DNA of 64,000 nucleotides from an uncultured Prevotellaceae bacterium (lineage in GTDB: Bacteria > Bacteroidota > Bacteroidia > Bacteroidales > Bacteroidaceae). Under the pieces are notes generated by a model that saw only the letters and a program-made list of their open reading frames with translations, ran no database searches and was not told where the DNA came from. This document shows positions 8,364 to 17,615 of the stretch, piece after piece. Location: positions 62,001 through 126,000 of the forward strand of contig CADCET010000005.1 of assembly GCA_902800495.1 (NCBI GenBank), written 5' to 3'. Numbering within the stretch: the stretch's first letter is position 1; every line of letters begins with the position of its first letter. The position numbers were made by a program, and so were the translations under genes.

Positions 8364-9428
8364 TTATGACTCAGCAAAGGCGGCAGCCTCAGCTGCAGCG
8401 ATAATATCCTCGCGCGACCGCTCTTGCGGCGTAGCCGTGATGTCGCTCAGGTCAAACTCATCGGTGGTCTCATCATGGGTCTTATGGGTCTCATAGGACT
8501 TATGGGTCCCATTAGTCCCATAGGTCCCATTAGTCCTATTGGCCTCATTGGTCCCAGTCCCCTCTTCCTCAGCCTCCGGCTGATGAATGACGAAGTCCTG
8601 TTCCTGCTCTGTCGAGGGAACGGCCATCGTAGGCATCTCCTCCATCTTCGTGCGCTCTGACTTGGCATTGAAGATGGCATCGATGAACTGCGGTTCGCGC
8701 TTGAGACGCTTCAATGTAGCCTCTGACGCCAACTGCTGTGCTTCCTTTTTTGAGAAGCCCTGGCCACTCTCACCGGCAACGCCCTCCATAAAGACCTGGA
8801 ACTTGAAGATTGGCGACCCGCTTTCCTTGTCCTTATCCTGCTTCTGCATGCGGAATTCCATGTGTACGCGGTTCTTCTGACTCCACTCCAAGAGCTTCGA
8901 CTTGAAGTTCACCTCCTTGTAAGCCACCTTGTCGATATTGATGACGCGGGCCAGGATACGTTTCTTCATAAATCGCATGACGGCATCGTAGCCCTGATCC
9001 AGATAGATAGCTCCCACCAACGCCTCAAAAGCGTTGCCAGCCATATAGCTGTTGTGCGAGTTGCTGTGTCCACTACTGAGAATCAGGCGCGTCAGCCCCA
9101 TCTCCTCAGCCAGCTTGCCCAACGTGTCGCGACTGACGAGCTTCGAGCGGGTGTTGGTGAGAAAACCCTCACGCTTGCCGGGGAAATGGTCGTAGACGAT
9201 GTGGCCGACAACGGCATCAAGCAGTGCATCGCCTAAGAATTCCAAACGCTCGTTGTTCAGCGGACGGCCCTTGTCGTTGCGACGGCCAATACTCTTGTGC
9301 ATCAGCGCCTGCTTATAATAGCTGATGTCGTGGGGATAGAACCCCATAATACCGTAAAGAGAAGAAAAAAGCTCCTTCTCCTCGCGGAAAGGGAGCTTTA
9401 AACGTGCGATAATATCACTAAGCCTCAT
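8364..9428 (-). CDS. rnc: Ribonuclease III with repeat-bearing C-terminal tail
   Basis: The double-strand-specific endoribonuclease starts MRLSDIIARL at ATG 9428, overlapping the end of fabF by 11 bases; longer starts would run into fabF. The signature NNERLEFLGDALLD lies at 58-71, with the late catalytic Glu in NAFEALVGAIYLD. A double-stranded RNA-binding domain follows near 175-245. RNase III is usually about 220-320 residues. Here a 100-residue acidic tail is added, and it contains Asn-Gly-Thr/His-Lys-Thr repeats (about residues 290-320) encoded by a 9-nt repeat array. It follows acpP and fabF in the usual Bacteroidales order. Confidence 0.93.
   Translation of the reverse strand: MRLSDIIARLKLPFREEKELFSSLYGIMGFYPHDISYYKQALMHKSIGRRNDKGRPLNNERLEFLGDALLDAVVGHIVYDHFPGKREGFLTNTRSKLVSRDTLGKLAEEMGLTRLILSSGHSNSHNSYMAGNAFEALVGAIYLDQGYDAVMRFMKKRILARVINIDKVAYKEVNFKSKLLEWSQKNRVHMEFRMQKQDKDKESGSPIFKFQVFMEGVAGESGQGFSKKEAQQLASEATLKRLKREPQFIDAIFNAKSERTKMEEMPTMAVPSTEQEQDFVIHQPEAEEEGTGTNEANRTNGTYGTNGTHKSYETHKTHDETTDEFDLSDITATPQERSREDIIAAAEAAAFAES
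8470..8558 (-). repeat. 9-nt repeat array inside rnc
   Basis: About ten degenerate 9-nt units (such as AATGGGACC and CATAAGACC on the minus strand) encode NGT, YGT and HKT triplets. The array is related to the one in the helicase gene at 5972-6019, which is read from the opposite strand of the unit. Confidence 0.8.
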
Positions 9429-10680
9429 ACTTCTTAAAGACAACACAGGCATTGTGTCCACCGAAGCCGAACGTGTTGCTGAGTCCGGCACGGACGGTAC
9501 GCTTCTGAGCCTTATTGAAAGTGAAGTTCAGATTATAGTCAATCTCAGGATCGTCATCGCCTTCCTCGTGGTTGATGGTCGGCGGCACGATGTCGTTCTG
9601 CACGGCCAGCACGGTGACCATAGCTTCGACAGCACCGGCAGCACCGAGCAGGTGACCCGTCATCGACTTCGTCGACGAGATGTTCAGCTTGAAGGCAGCA
9701 TCGCCGAAGACTTCCTTGATAGCCTTCGCCTCGCTGATGTCGCCCACATGGGTCGACGTGCCGTGAACATTGATATAGTCGATGTCTTCGGGATTCAGAT
9801 CGGCATCCTCCAAAGCGTTCTGCATGACGAGCTTGGCACCTAAGCCCTCGGGGTGAGAGGCAGTGATGTGGTGAGCGTCGGCACTCATGCCGGCACCAAC
9901 CATCTCGGCATAAATCTTGGCACCACGGGCCTTGGCGTGCTCCAGCTCCTCAAGGATAAGGCAGCCGGCACCCTCGGCCATGATGAATCCGTCGCGGCTG
10001 GCGCTGAACGGACGGCTGGCCTTCTCAGGCTCGTCATTGCGTGTCGACAGGGCGTGCATGGCATTGAAACCGCCTACGCCACAGGCACAGATGGCAGCCT
10101 CAGCACCACCGGCAACGATAGCGTTGGCCTTGCCCAAACGAATCAGGTTGAAGGCGTCTGCTAAGGCATTCGACGATGAAGCACAAGCCGAAGCGGTGAT
10201 ATAGTTAGGACCGTGGAAGCCATACATGATACTAATCTGTCCGGCAGCGATGTCGGCAATCATCTTCGGAATGAAGAAGGGGTTGAACTTAGGACCGTCG
10301 GCCTCATGTACACCATAGTACTTCACCTCGTCCTCGAACGTCTTGATACCACCGATGCCCACGCCGAAGACCACGCCAATGCGATTCTTGTCCTCGGTTT
10401 CCAGATCCATCGAGCTGTCCTCTACAGCCTGCTTGGCTGCAATGAGTGCCAGCTGTGTGTAACGGTCCATCTTACGGGCCTCCTTACGGTCCAGATAGTC
10501 GTTCACGTTGAGGTTCTTCACCTCACAGGCAAACTTCGTCTTGAATAAGGTTGTATCGAAACTTGTAATAGGTGCGGCACCACTGACTCCTGCCAAGAGG
10601 TTCTCCCACATCTCTTTAGGAGTGTTGCCGACGGGCGTAACAGCGCCCAAGCCTGTTACAACTACTCTTTTTAATTCCAT
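9418..10680 (-). CDS. fabF: 3-oxoacyl-[acyl-carrier-protein] synthase II
   Basis: This is the condensing enzyme of type II fatty acid elongation, acting with the ACP encoded upstream. It has 420 residues, a usual length. The catalytic triad is complete: C166 in TASACASSS, H306 in NVHGTSTHVGD and H343 in MTGHLLGAAG. It lies downstream of acpP in the same direction, separated by a family A hairpin repeat, and overlaps rnc by 11 bases. Confidence 0.97.
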   Translation of the reverse strand: MELKRVVVTGLGAVTPVGNTPKEMWENLLAGVSGAAPITSFDTTLFKTKFACEVKNLNVNDYLDRKEARKMDRYTQLALIAAKQAVEDSSMDLETEDKNRIGVVFGVGIGGIKTFEDEVKYYGVHEADGPKFNPFFIPKMIADIAAGQISIMYGFHGPNYITASACASSSNALADAFNLIRLGKANAIVAGGAEAAICACGVGGFNAMHALSTRNDEPEKASRPFSASRDGFIMAEGAGCLILEELEHAKARGAKIYAEMVGAGMSADAHHITASHPEGLGAKLVMQNALEDADLNPEDIDYINVHGTSTHVGDISEAKAIKEVFGDAAFKLNISSTKSMTGHLLGAAGAVEAMVTVLAVQNDIVPPTINHEEGDDDPEIDYNLNFTFNKAQKRTVRAGLSNTFGFGGHNACVVFKKYEA

Positions 10681-10689
10681 AATTTATTC

Positions 10690-10790
10690 AGTGAAGAATG
10701 AAGAGTGAAGAGTGAAGAATTTGCTACCGCACTCCACAATTGGTGAAGGTATGGCGGTAGCAAATTTTTCACTCTTCACTCTTCACTTTT
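10690..10790. repeat. Family A hairpin repeat between acpP and fabF
   Basis: GTGAAGA-type 7-nt units lead into GAATTTGCTACCGC. After a 23-nt loop come GCGGTAGCAAATT and TTCACTC units. Arms 10700-10730 and 10754-10784 pair over 31 bases with one mismatch. This is the most symmetric of four copies in the window and lies in the acpP-fabF transcript. Confidence 0.85.
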
Positions 10791-10796
10791 AACTTA

Positions 10797-11033
10797 TTAT
10801 TTTTGATTCTCCTCGATATAAGAAATGGCGTCGCCAACAGTGGCAATCTTCTCAGCCTTATCGTCGGGAATTGAAATACCAAACTCCTTCTCAAACTCCA
10901 TGATGAGCTCAACGGTATCTAATGAATCAGCACCGAGGTCGTTGGTGAAACTTGCTTCGGGCTTTACTTCAGCCTCGTCAACACCCAGTTTGTCTACAAT
11001 AATTGCCTTTACTTTGCTTTCAATTTCTGACAT
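10797..11033 (-). CDS. acpP: Acyl carrier protein
   Basis: The 78-residue acidic protein starts [10 protein letters not shown] at ATG 11033. The phosphopantetheine attachment site is S37 in the DLGADSLD motif. It shuttles acyl chains in fatty acid synthesis and heads the acpP-fabF-rnc group. A longer frame extends upstream but crosses the promoter at 11108-11140, so this start is right. Confidence 0.97.
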   Translation of the reverse strand: MSEIESKVKAIIVDKLGVDEAEVKPEASFTNDLGADSLDTVELIMEFEKEFGISIPDDKAEKIATVGDAISYIEENQK

Positions 11034-11107
11034 AATTTTTAATACTTTAATTGTTAATAATGATTTTGCTATCTTGAAATTTTTACGGTCTTTCGCCGTT
11101 TGCGGGT

Positions 11108-11140
11108 GCAAAGTAACACATTTTCCGTCAGTTACGCAAA
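11108..11140 (-). promoter_or_regulatory. Promoter of acpP
   Basis: On the minus strand TTTG (11140-11137) is followed 20 nt later by TTACTTTGC (11116-11108). This drives acpP and probably fabF and rnc, with a leader of about 70 nt. Confidence 0.7.
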
Positions 11141-11262
11141 TTTTTTCGAGAAAAAGTGATACCAACTTGCACACGGAGGGGGTGATTGTGCAAGAAAAAG
11201 GGATTTTTTCGTGTATTTTTTACCATTATTTTGCAAATTTAATTGAAAAACTTGCTTTTTAG

Positions 11263-11293
11263 TTGCAGATGTCGAAAACTTTCTGTAGCTTTG
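11263..11293 (+). promoter_or_regulatory. Promoter of the DUF4254 gene
   Basis: TTGC at 11263 lies 19 nt before TAGCTTTG at 11286-11293. ATG 11314 follows 20 nt later. Confidence 0.55.
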
Positions 11294-11313
11294 TAGCCTA
11301 AAACAGCAGAGAC

Positions 11314-11916
11314 ATGACTTTTACAGAAAACGCAAACAAAATTTTCAATCAGGCAATCAATGATTACCATGTGACGGACAACGTTGACACACCCGTCAAA
11401 AATCCGTATCAGGAAGGCTCTATTGAGAACGCCTTATACCAGAAGTGCTGGATTGATACTGTTCAGTGGCATTACGAGGACATCATCCGCGACCCAGACA
11501 TCAATCCCGTGGAGGCTTTGACGCTCAAACGGCGTATCGACAAGTCTAATCAGGACCGTACGGACCTGGTAGAACAGATTGACTCCTACTTCCGACAGAT
11601 CTACAGCGAGGTGAAGCCGCTGCCGACAGCACGGCTCAACACCGAGAGTCCGGCGTGGGCCGTCGACCGTCTGAGCATCCTTGCCCTGAAAATCTATCAC
11701 ATGCAGGAACAGGTAGAGCGCACCGATGCCTCAGCCGAGCACCTCCAGCGTTGTCAGGCCAAGCTCGACGTTCTTTTAGAACAGCAAGTAGACCTCTCTG
11801 CAGCTATCGACCAACTGCTTGAAGACATTGCTGCCGGGCGCATCTATATGAAGGTCTACCGCCAGATGAAGATGTACAACGACCCGTCAACCAATCCCAT
11901 ACTCTATAAGAAGTGA
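11314..11916 (+). CDS. DUF4254 domain protein
   Basis: The 200-residue, largely helical protein matches the DUF4254 family that Bacteroidetes carry next to family 9 glycosyltransferases. No catalytic motif or signal peptide is seen, and its function is unknown. The link with the adjacent glycosyltransferase suggests a role in surface glycan assembly. The stop codon TGA is the first in-frame TGA of a GTGAAGA repeat that begins exactly at the gene end, so the repeat may have set the C-terminus. Confidence 0.8.
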   Translation: MTFTENANKIFNQAINDYHVTDNVDTPVKNPYQEGSIENALYQKCWIDTVQWHYEDIIRDPDINPVEALTLKRRIDKSNQDRTDLVEQIDSYFRQIYSEVKPLPTARLNTESPAWAVDRLSILALKIYHMQEQVERTDASAEHLQRCQAKLDVLLEQQVDLSAAIDQLLEDIAAGRIYMKVYRQMKMYNDPSTNPILYKK

Positions 11917-11947
11917 AGAGTGAAGGGTGAAGAGTGAAAAGGTGAAG
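11912..11947 (+). repeat. Family A 7-nt array at the end of the DUF4254 gene
   Basis: GTGAAGA and GTGAAGG units supply the DUF4254 stop and extend toward the GTG start of the glycosyltransferase. Only the forward arm is present; no GCGGTAGC tail is seen. Confidence 0.75.
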
Positions 11948-11961
11948 TAATAAATAATAAG

Positions 11962-13029
11962 GTGAAAAAAGAGCACATTCTTATTATTCGATTCTCGGCC
12001 ATGGGCGACGTGGCTATGGCGGTGCCGGTGGTCTACTCGTTAGCCACGCAGTATCCTGACATACGTGTCACCGTCCTTAGCCGTAAGTTCGCACGGCCTT
12101 TCTTCGAAGACCTGGCACCTAATGTCAATTTCATGGAGGCCGACCTGAAACGCGAGTATCATGGCGTGAAAGGTCTGAACGCCCTCTACCGCCGACTGAC
12201 CTCCAAGCAGTTTACCAAAATTGCCGACTTCCACAACGTACTGCGGTCAGAATACCTACGGCTACGTTTCAACATGGGACATTACCGGGTGGAGCATATC
12301 AACAAGCACCGCCGTGAGCGTCGACGCCTTGTCTCTGCCAACAAAAAAGTATTTCGCCCCTTACCCACGCCCTTTGAAAACTATGCTGAGGTACTGGCAA
12401 AGTTAGGCTATCCCGTCAAAGTGGAGTTCCACTCGCTCTTCTCGCCCGAAGGCGGCAACCTCAACCTGCTGCCCGCCATCATTGGTCCGAAAAAGAATTT
12501 CGAAAAGTGGATTGGCGTGGCTCCCACGGCTGCCCATCCCGGAAAGGAATATCCTACCGACCGTACCCGTCAGGTCATCGAGCAACTCCTTCAGCGGCAT
12601 CCCAAGGCTCGCATCTTCCTATTCGGCAAAGGCAAACAGGAAGATGAGCTGTTCACAGAGTGGTGTCGCGACCTGCCGTCATGCGTCTACGTCAGCCAGC
12701 ATCTTGAGAATATGCATCAGGAACTGATCCTGATGAGTCACCTCGACGTGATGTTCTCCATGGATTCGTCGAATATGCACATGGCTTCGCTGACGGCCAC
12801 ACCTGTCGTCAGCGTCTGGGGAGCCACACACCCCTATGCGGGCTTTATGGGGTGGCAACAGCCTGCCGAGAATGCCATACAGGCCGACCTCGACTGCCGT
12901 CCCTGCAGCATCTATGGCAACCGTCCGTGCCGTCGCGGCGATATGGCCTGCATGAATATGATCAAACCCGAACAAATCATAGAGAGAATCGAACAGATTA
13001 TTAACCCTCAAACAACAACAAGCTTATGA
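11962..13029 (+). CDS. Glycosyltransferase family 9 (heptosyltransferase-like)
   Basis: The 355-residue GT-B fold protein starts at GTG 11962 with [15 protein letters not shown], the N-terminal signature of ADP-heptose:LPS heptosyltransferases. The C-terminal half has [14 protein letters not shown] and the [12 protein letters not shown] motif that contacts the nucleotide sugar. It likely adds a sugar to the lipopolysaccharide core or another envelope glycan at the inner membrane. It follows the DUF4254 gene and its stop overlaps the rubredoxin start (ATGA). Confidence 0.87.
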   Translation: MKKEHILIIRFSAMGDVAMAVPVVYSLATQYPDIRVTVLSRKFARPFFEDLAPNVNFMEADLKREYHGVKGLNALYRRLTSKQFTKIADFHNVLRSEYLRLRFNMGHYRVEHINKHRRERRRLVSANKKVFRPLPTPFENYAEVLAKLGYPVKVEFHSLFSPEGGNLNLLPAIIGPKKNFEKWIGVAPTAAHPGKEYPTDRTRQVIEQLLQRHPKARIFLFGKGKQEDELFTEWCRDLPSCVYVSQHLENMHQELILMSHLDVMFSMDSSNMHMASLTATPVVSVWGATHPYAGFMGWQQPAENAIQADLDCRPCSIYGNRPCRRGDMACMNMIKPEQIIERIEQIINPQTTTSL

Positions 13030-13190
13030 AAAAGTACGTATGCAATGTATGCGGTTACGTGTACGACCCAGCTGCTGGCGATCCCGATAGCGGCATCCAG
13101 CCCGGCACAGCCTTTGAAGACATCCCCGAAGATTGGGTATGCCCTCTCTGCGGTGTAGGTAAGGACGATTTCGAACCTGCTGAAGACTAA
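13026..13190 (+). CDS. Rubredoxin
   Basis: This 54-residue protein starts [15 protein letters not shown]. Four cysteines in two CxxC pairs (C6, C9, C39, C42; VCNVCG and VCPLCG) bind one iron. The spacing and the DWVCPLCG segment are typical of rubredoxins, which carry single electrons in anaerobes, often to oxygen- or peroxide-detoxifying enzymes. It overlaps the glycosyltransferase stop by 4 bases and is followed by a strong hairpin. Confidence 0.95.
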   Translation: MKKYVCNVCGYVYDPAAGDPDSGIQPGTAFEDIPEDWVCPLCGVGKDDFEPAED

Positions 13191-13201
13191 AAAGAATCTT
13201 T

Positions 13202-13229
13202 AATAAGGTGGCTCGCGAGCCACCTTATT
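13202..13229. terminator. Bidirectional terminator between rubredoxin and SpoU genes
   Basis: A perfect 28-bp palindrome with GGTGGCTCG|CGAGCCACC at its core is flanked by A- and T-rich tracts. It lies between convergent genes and directly touches the stop of the methyltransferase at 13230. Confidence 0.85.
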
Positions 13230-13766
13230 TTATAATAATAGAAGTTGTTCGGCAAACTTATAAATGACGATACCTGCCGTCACGCTGACATTCATCGAGT
13301 GCTTCGTGCCAAGCTGTGGAATCTCCAAGCACCCATCCGAAGCATCCACCACTTCCTGATGAACCCCCTTCACCTCATTACCAAGTACGATGGCATAACG
13401 GCGCGACTTCTCAGCCTGAAAGCGCTGGAGCTTCGTGGAGTGTTCAACCTGCTCTACACTATAGACGGTATAGCCGTCGCTCTGCAACTGACGGACAGCC
13501 TCTAACGCCGTCGGGAAATAGCGCCACGTCACACTATCCTCAGCACCGAGTGCCGTTTTGTGAATCTCTGCCGACGGCGGTGTCGAGGTGATGCCACACA
13601 GATAAACGGCTTTTACCCGGAAGGCATCTCCCGTGCGCAGGACGCTGCCCACATTGTGCATCGACCTGACATCGTCGAGCACCACCACCAACGGCAGTTT
13701 TTCGGCCTCGCGGAACTCTTCAACCGAGAGACGCTGCATCTCAATCGTTCTTACTTTCTTCGGCAT
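13230..13766 (-). CDS. SpoU/TrmH-family RNA methyltransferase
   Basis: The 178-residue protein shows the three SPOUT motifs: NVGSVLRTGDA (motif 1), IVLGNEVKGV (motif 2) and EIPQLGTKHSMNVSV (motif 3). These form the trefoil knot that binds S-adenosylmethionine for 2'-O-ribose methylation of tRNA or rRNA. It lacks the N-terminal substrate domain of RlmB, so the target RNA is not clear. It is a single gene with its own promoter. Confidence 0.9.
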   Translation of the reverse strand: MPKKVRTIEMQRLSVEEFREAEKLPLVVVLDDVRSMHNVGSVLRTGDAFRVKAVYLCGITSTPPSAEIHKTALGAEDSVTWRYFPTALEAVRQLQSDGYTVYSVEQVEHSTKLQRFQAEKSRRYAIVLGNEVKGVHQEVVDASDGCLEIPQLGTKHSMNVSVTAGIVIYKFAEQLLLL

Positions 13767-13788
13767 AATTCTAAACTATTACCAGGGT

Positions 13789-13820
13789 GCAAAGTTACGT
13801 TTTTTTTCGTAATACGACAA
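13789..13820 (-). promoter_or_regulatory. Promoter of the SpoU methyltransferase
   Basis: The minus strand shows TAACTTTGC (13797-13789), with TTG at 13820-13818 placed 20 nt upstream. The leader to ATG 13766 is about 22 nt. Confidence 0.6.
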
Positions 13821-13901
13821 GCATTCGTCTCCTTTCTTTTCGAAGATGTTTCTCATCATGCCTTTTTGGCCGAAAATGATGATGCTTTCAGCTTTTTTAC
13901 T

Positions 13902-13910
13902 TACTTTTGC
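13902..13910 (+). promoter_or_regulatory. -7 box for the SGNH esterase gene
   Basis: TACTTTTGC matches TAnnTTTGC and lies 44 nt before ATG 13955. It rules out the longer frame that starts at 13907. Confidence 0.55.
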
Positions 13911-13954
13911 AGGCGTATTACGCACCTATTAAACATAACAACCATAACAAAAAG

Positions 13955-15775
13955 ATGAAAAGAATAGCTTTCGTAGCAGCTTGTCTGCTCGCTGTTGTCA
14001 CGGCAGTGGCCAACAACCATTGGGTAGGAACGTGGGGTACGGCTCCGCAACTCGTAGAGACTCATAACAACCCGCCTTCGCCCGGTCTGAGCAACAACTC
14101 GTTGCGCCAGATTGTGCAGGTGTCGATCGGTGGCGAGAAGGTGCGCCTGAAGCTGACCAATGAGTTCAGTTCGGAAGCCACCGTGATAAAGGCTGTGGAA
14201 CTGTCTGTCGCCAAAACTGCCGGCAGCAGCAGCGAGATTGACGAGACAACGACCGTGAGCCTGACCTTCAACGGTCAGGCAGGTGTGACCATGCCGGCAA
14301 AGGGCAAGGCAGTGTCTGATGCCGTGAACTTCCACATCGGTAACCGTGAGAACGTGGCCATCACCATTCATTATGGCAACACCTCGGCCAGCGTCAGCGG
14401 ACATCCCGGCTCGCGTACCACTTCCTATCTGAAGGCAGGCAACACCACCGACTTCAGCGGAGCCGTCAAGACCGACCACTGGTATAGCATCTTAGCATTA
14501 GAGGTGGAGGCTCCCGAAGAGGCAGGAGCAGTGGCTATTCTTGGCAACTCGATTACCGACGGCCGTGGCTCGACCACCAATCAGCAGAACCGCTGGGCCG
14601 ACGTGCTCTCGCGCCGCCTGTTGGCCAATGGGCCGACCAGTAAGGTGGGTGTGCTGAACATGGGTATCGGCGGCAATCTGGTGTTAGGTGCCGGTCTGGG
14701 GCCTGCTGGCAAGGACCGCTATCAGCGCGACTTGTTAGGTCAGGAGGGCGTGAAGTGGATTATCCTCTTTGAGGCTACCAACGACTTAGGTTACTCAGGC
14801 AATGGTGTGCAGACGGCCAAGGGCGTTATCGAGGTCTTCAAGCAGATTATCCGCGAGGCCCACCAAAGGGGCATCTATGTCTTCGGTGGCACCATTACAC
14901 CGTTTAAGAATAGCGGACACTATTCTGCCGACCGCGAGAAGGGTCGCAGCACATTGAACAACTGGATTCGCACGACGAAGATGCTCGACGGCGTCATCGA
15001 CTTCGACGAGGCCGTGCGCGACCCGCAGAACCCCGAGGCCATGCAGTCGCAGTTCCTGTTCGAGAACGACTGGCTGCACCTGAACGCTCAGGGATACGAG
15101 ACGATGGGCAACTGCATCGACCTGAACCTCTTCACCAAGACCGACCCGTTGGCCGCCGATGACGAGGAGGACAGCTACGGCGAGGCACTCTGGATAGAGG
15201 CCGAGGGGCTGCGTACGAACACGATGGGTACGGCCTTTCAGGTGGTCGAGGATGCGTCTGCCTCTAACGGCCAGTATCTCCTGACAACCACGCAGACGAC
15301 CACGCCGCCTGCCGACAACGCCTATATCCTGAGAGCCGACTTCACCGCGAAGACAGCCGACACCTATTATATCTACGCACGCGTACTGTGTCCCACGTGG
15401 GATGACGACAGCTATTTCGTCAGTGTCGACGCGCCGTTGGGCAGTACGTTTGCCAACGGTCTTCAAACGAACAGTTGGGACTGGAAGGAGCTCTTTCACG
15501 GCAGTTTACAAGCCGGCTCCCACCAGCTGTTCATTGGCGGACGGGAAGACGGTGCCTGTCTTGACAAGCTTTGCATCACCACAAATTCAGAGCCGCCCAC
15601 GGGTATGGGTGGCTCTTCTACTACTACAGCCATCGTGACGGTTGAGCGCGGCATGACGACAGCCACCCCGTCCAGCCAGCCTCATCATGGAACATACGAC
15701 CTGAGCGGCCGACGCGTCAGCCAGCCGAAGAAGGGACTGTACATCGTAGACGGCAAGAAAAGCATTCATCAATAG
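13955..15775 (+). CDS. Secreted SGNH/GDSL esterase with C-terminal carbohydrate-binding-like region
   Basis: The 606-residue protein has a signal peptide (residues 1-19). A beta-rich N-terminal part (WVGTWGTAP to about 185) precedes the SGNH core: block I LGNSITDG with S199, block II MGIGGN, block III ATNDLG and block V NDWLHLN near 371-377. The family removes acetyl groups from plant polysaccharides. After about 400 a beta-sandwich-like region follows, and the end YDLSGRRVSQPKKGLYIVDG is a C-terminal tail common in secreted Prevotella proteins, perhaps for type IX export. It overlaps the convergent MscS gene by 7 bases. Pectin-related genes lie nearby. Confidence 0.82.
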   Translation: MKRIAFVAACLLAVVTAVANNHWVGTWGTAPQLVETHNNPPSPGLSNNSLRQIVQVSIGGEKVRLKLTNEFSSEATVIKAVELSVAKTAGSSSEIDETTTVSLTFNGQAGVTMPAKGKAVSDAVNFHIGNRENVAITIHYGNTSASVSGHPGSRTTSYLKAGNTTDFSGAVKTDHWYSILALEVEAPEEAGAVAILGNSITDGRGSTTNQQNRWADVLSRRLLANGPTSKVGVLNMGIGGNLVLGAGLGPAGKDRYQRDLLGQEGVKWIILFEATNDLGYSGNGVQTAKGVIEVFKQIIREAHQRGIYVFGGTITPFKNSGHYSADREKGRSTLNNWIRTTKMLDGVIDFDEAVRDPQNPEAMQSQFLFENDWLHLNAQGYETMGNCIDLNLFTKTDPLAADDEEDSYGEALWIEAEGLRTNTMGTAFQVVEDASASNGQYLLTTTQTTTPPADNAYILRADFTAKTADTYYIYARVLCPTWDDDSYFVSVDAPLGSTFANGLQTNSWDWKELFHGSLQAGSHQLFIGGREDGACLDKLCITTNSEPPTGMGGSSTTTAIVTVERGMTTATPSSQPHHGTYDLSGRRVSQPKKGLYIVDGKKSIHQ

Positions 15776-17472
15776 TCTTTATTCTCTTTCACAGAGACGA
15801 AGTGGCTCGACGTCGGGTTGAGGTGATGCTCGCGGAAGACGTCGACAATATGCTTGTGTAACTCGCTGTAGACTTCAAACAGCTGTTCTGCTTCTTGCGT
15901 ATAGGCATTGATCTCGTAACGCGTGTAGAAGTCCTCGAGCGCCGTCACCAGAACGAAAGGCTTGGGGTCTTTCATCAGCAGTTCGCAACGGGCCGCCCCT
16001 TCGAGCAGATACTGTTCTATCGTCTCACGGGGCACGACGTATGTGAAGGTGAAGTCTGAGTGTACGATGGTGCCCTCGCCGTGGCGCAGGGCTGCGCTGT
16101 AGTTTACTGTCTGTTGCGACAGAATGGAGTTGTTAGGCACGGTGACAATATTCCCCTTGATATCCTTCAGACGCGTGATGAAGGCATTCTTCTCGACCAC
16201 TACGCCCTCGCGGCCGTCGATGCGGACGAAGTCGCCAATGAGGAAAGGTCGCATATAGGTGATGATGATGCCCGAGATGAGGTTGCCGATGGTGGTCGTC
16301 GAACCGAGTGAGAAAAGGGCAGCGACGAAGATGCTGACACCCTTGAAGACACCCGACTCCGAACCAGGCAGCAACGGCCAGATAACGACCACGGAGAACG
16401 CAATGACGAAGATACGTATGATATGATACGTCGGCTGCGCCCAGTCCTGATAAAAGCCGTCAATCTTCAAGTTGCCAGCCTGTAGCTCGTCGGCCACATG
16501 GCGGATGGCACGCAACAGCCAGTGGACGACATAAATGATGACCACAATCTTGACGATATTGGGGAAATACATGATGACAGAGAGCGCAATGTCGCGTAAG
16601 GGCGACCACACGTAATTCACCATGTTCCACGTAAACTTCTCCGTCTCAGGGAAGATGCTGAACAGCAGCGGCAGCGAGATGAAGAGCTGGACGATGACCA
16701 GGAACACTTGCAACACACGGGCTAACAGCAAAAGGATGCGTTTCCACTGATGGATGTTGAGCAGTGTGTAACCCTTGATGACTAACGGTTTGATCTTACC
16801 GCCGAAGCCGTCGATAATCCTGCGGCGCAGATGACGGATGAAGCGAACGGTCAGTATGAAGAACACCACCTGGACAACGACAAGGAATACGGCCCATCCT
16901 AAGCCTTGCAACTTAGCCTTCAGGCCATACTCCGCTTGCAGACGCTCTATCTCCAACCCGATGATGCGCATATTCTGTTCGGCCAGTTCGCGTCGCGACA
17001 TGCCTTGCCACAGGCCGTCAAGGTCGCTGACACGCATCACCACCTGTTCGCCCGACATAATATCGGCCGTATACTCACTCTCGAAGATACGCATGGTGTC
17101 TGTCGTCATCTTCAGACTCTTGCCTATCTGTAGAATTTTGCGCTCGATGCTGGCCACACGGTGTACGGGGTCGTCGCCGCCAAGGCTCGCATAGACCACC
17201 AACAACGTATCGTCCTCAATAATCAAGGGGACGCCGGGTGTCGTATTGCGCAGCGAGTCAATCCGCTGCTTCTGTGCAGCACGACGCAAGGAGTCGGCCT
17301 TTGCTGTCTCGCCATTCTTGTCGAGCGCCTCCTGCATCAGCAGTTCCTTCAGCTTCATCTCCTTCAACTCACGCGTCAGCGAGTCAATCATTAGCTGAAC
17401 CGTATCGTTTTGAGCGTGGCCGGCAAAGACGACGCACAGCATCAAGCCAATCGCCAATATACCTCTTTTCAT
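15769..17472 (-). CDS. MscS-family mechanosensitive channel
   Basis: The 567-residue membrane protein starts MKRGILAIGL and has a cleavable signal peptide. A periplasmic coiled-coil-like region (about 20-170) comes before several membrane helices. The conserved MscS core follows: GNLISGIIITYMRPF, then IGDFVRIDGREGVV and VTVPNNSILS of the cytoplasmic beta domain. It should release solutes during osmotic downshock. It is longer than E. coli MscS (286), like many Bacteroidetes homologues. It lies between the two carbohydrate genes but on the other strand. Confidence 0.9.
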   Translation of the reverse strand: MKRGILAIGLMLCVVFAGHAQNDTVQLMIDSLTRELKEMKLKELLMQEALDKNGETAKADSLRRAAQKQRIDSLRNTTPGVPLIIEDDTLLVVYASLGGDDPVHRVASIERKILQIGKSLKMTTDTMRIFESEYTADIMSGEQVVMRVSDLDGLWQGMSRRELAEQNMRIIGLEIERLQAEYGLKAKLQGLGWAVFLVVVQVVFFILTVRFIRHLRRRIIDGFGGKIKPLVIKGYTLLNIHQWKRILLLLARVLQVFLVIVQLFISLPLLFSIFPETEKFTWNMVNYVWSPLRDIALSVIMYFPNIVKIVVIIYVVHWLLRAIRHVADELQAGNLKIDGFYQDWAQPTYHIIRIFVIAFSVVVIWPLLPGSESGVFKGVSIFVAALFSLGSTTTIGNLISGIIITYMRPFLIGDFVRIDGREGVVVEKNAFITRLKDIKGNIVTVPNNSILSQQTVNYSAALRHGEGTIVHSDFTFTYVVPRETIEQYLLEGAARCELLMKDPKPFVLVTALEDFYTRYEINAYTQEAEQLFEVYSELHKHIVDVFREHHLNPTSSHFVSVKENKDY

Positions 17473-17494
17473 AGCAAATACCTGTTTTTCAGTT

Positions 17495-17503
17495 GCAAAT
17501 ATA
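17495..17503 (-). promoter_or_regulatory. -7 box of the MscS-family gene
   Basis: TATATTTGC on the minus strand lies 22 nt before ATG 17472 and excludes the longer frame starting at 17508. Confidence 0.55.
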
Positions 17504-17555
17504 GACACTTTTTCTGAATATACCGCACAAGAAGTCGGGAAAAATCACTTTTTAC

Positions 17556-17587
17556 TTTGTCATATCATCATTATTTCGTAATTTTGC
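17556..17587 (+). promoter_or_regulatory. Promoter of the pectate lyase operon
   Basis: TTTG 17556-17559 and TAATTTTGC 17579-17587 are spaced by 19 nt. ATG 17616 follows. Confidence 0.65.
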
Positions 17588-17615
17588 GCCTTGAACTACC
17601 TAAAGCTAAAAGAAT

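Noticed and set aside
14795..15499. Long antisense frame (234 codons) opposite the SGNH esterase
   Set aside because: It has no family pattern or promoter and mirrors a GC-rich coding gene with clear catalytic motifs. It is a shadow frame.
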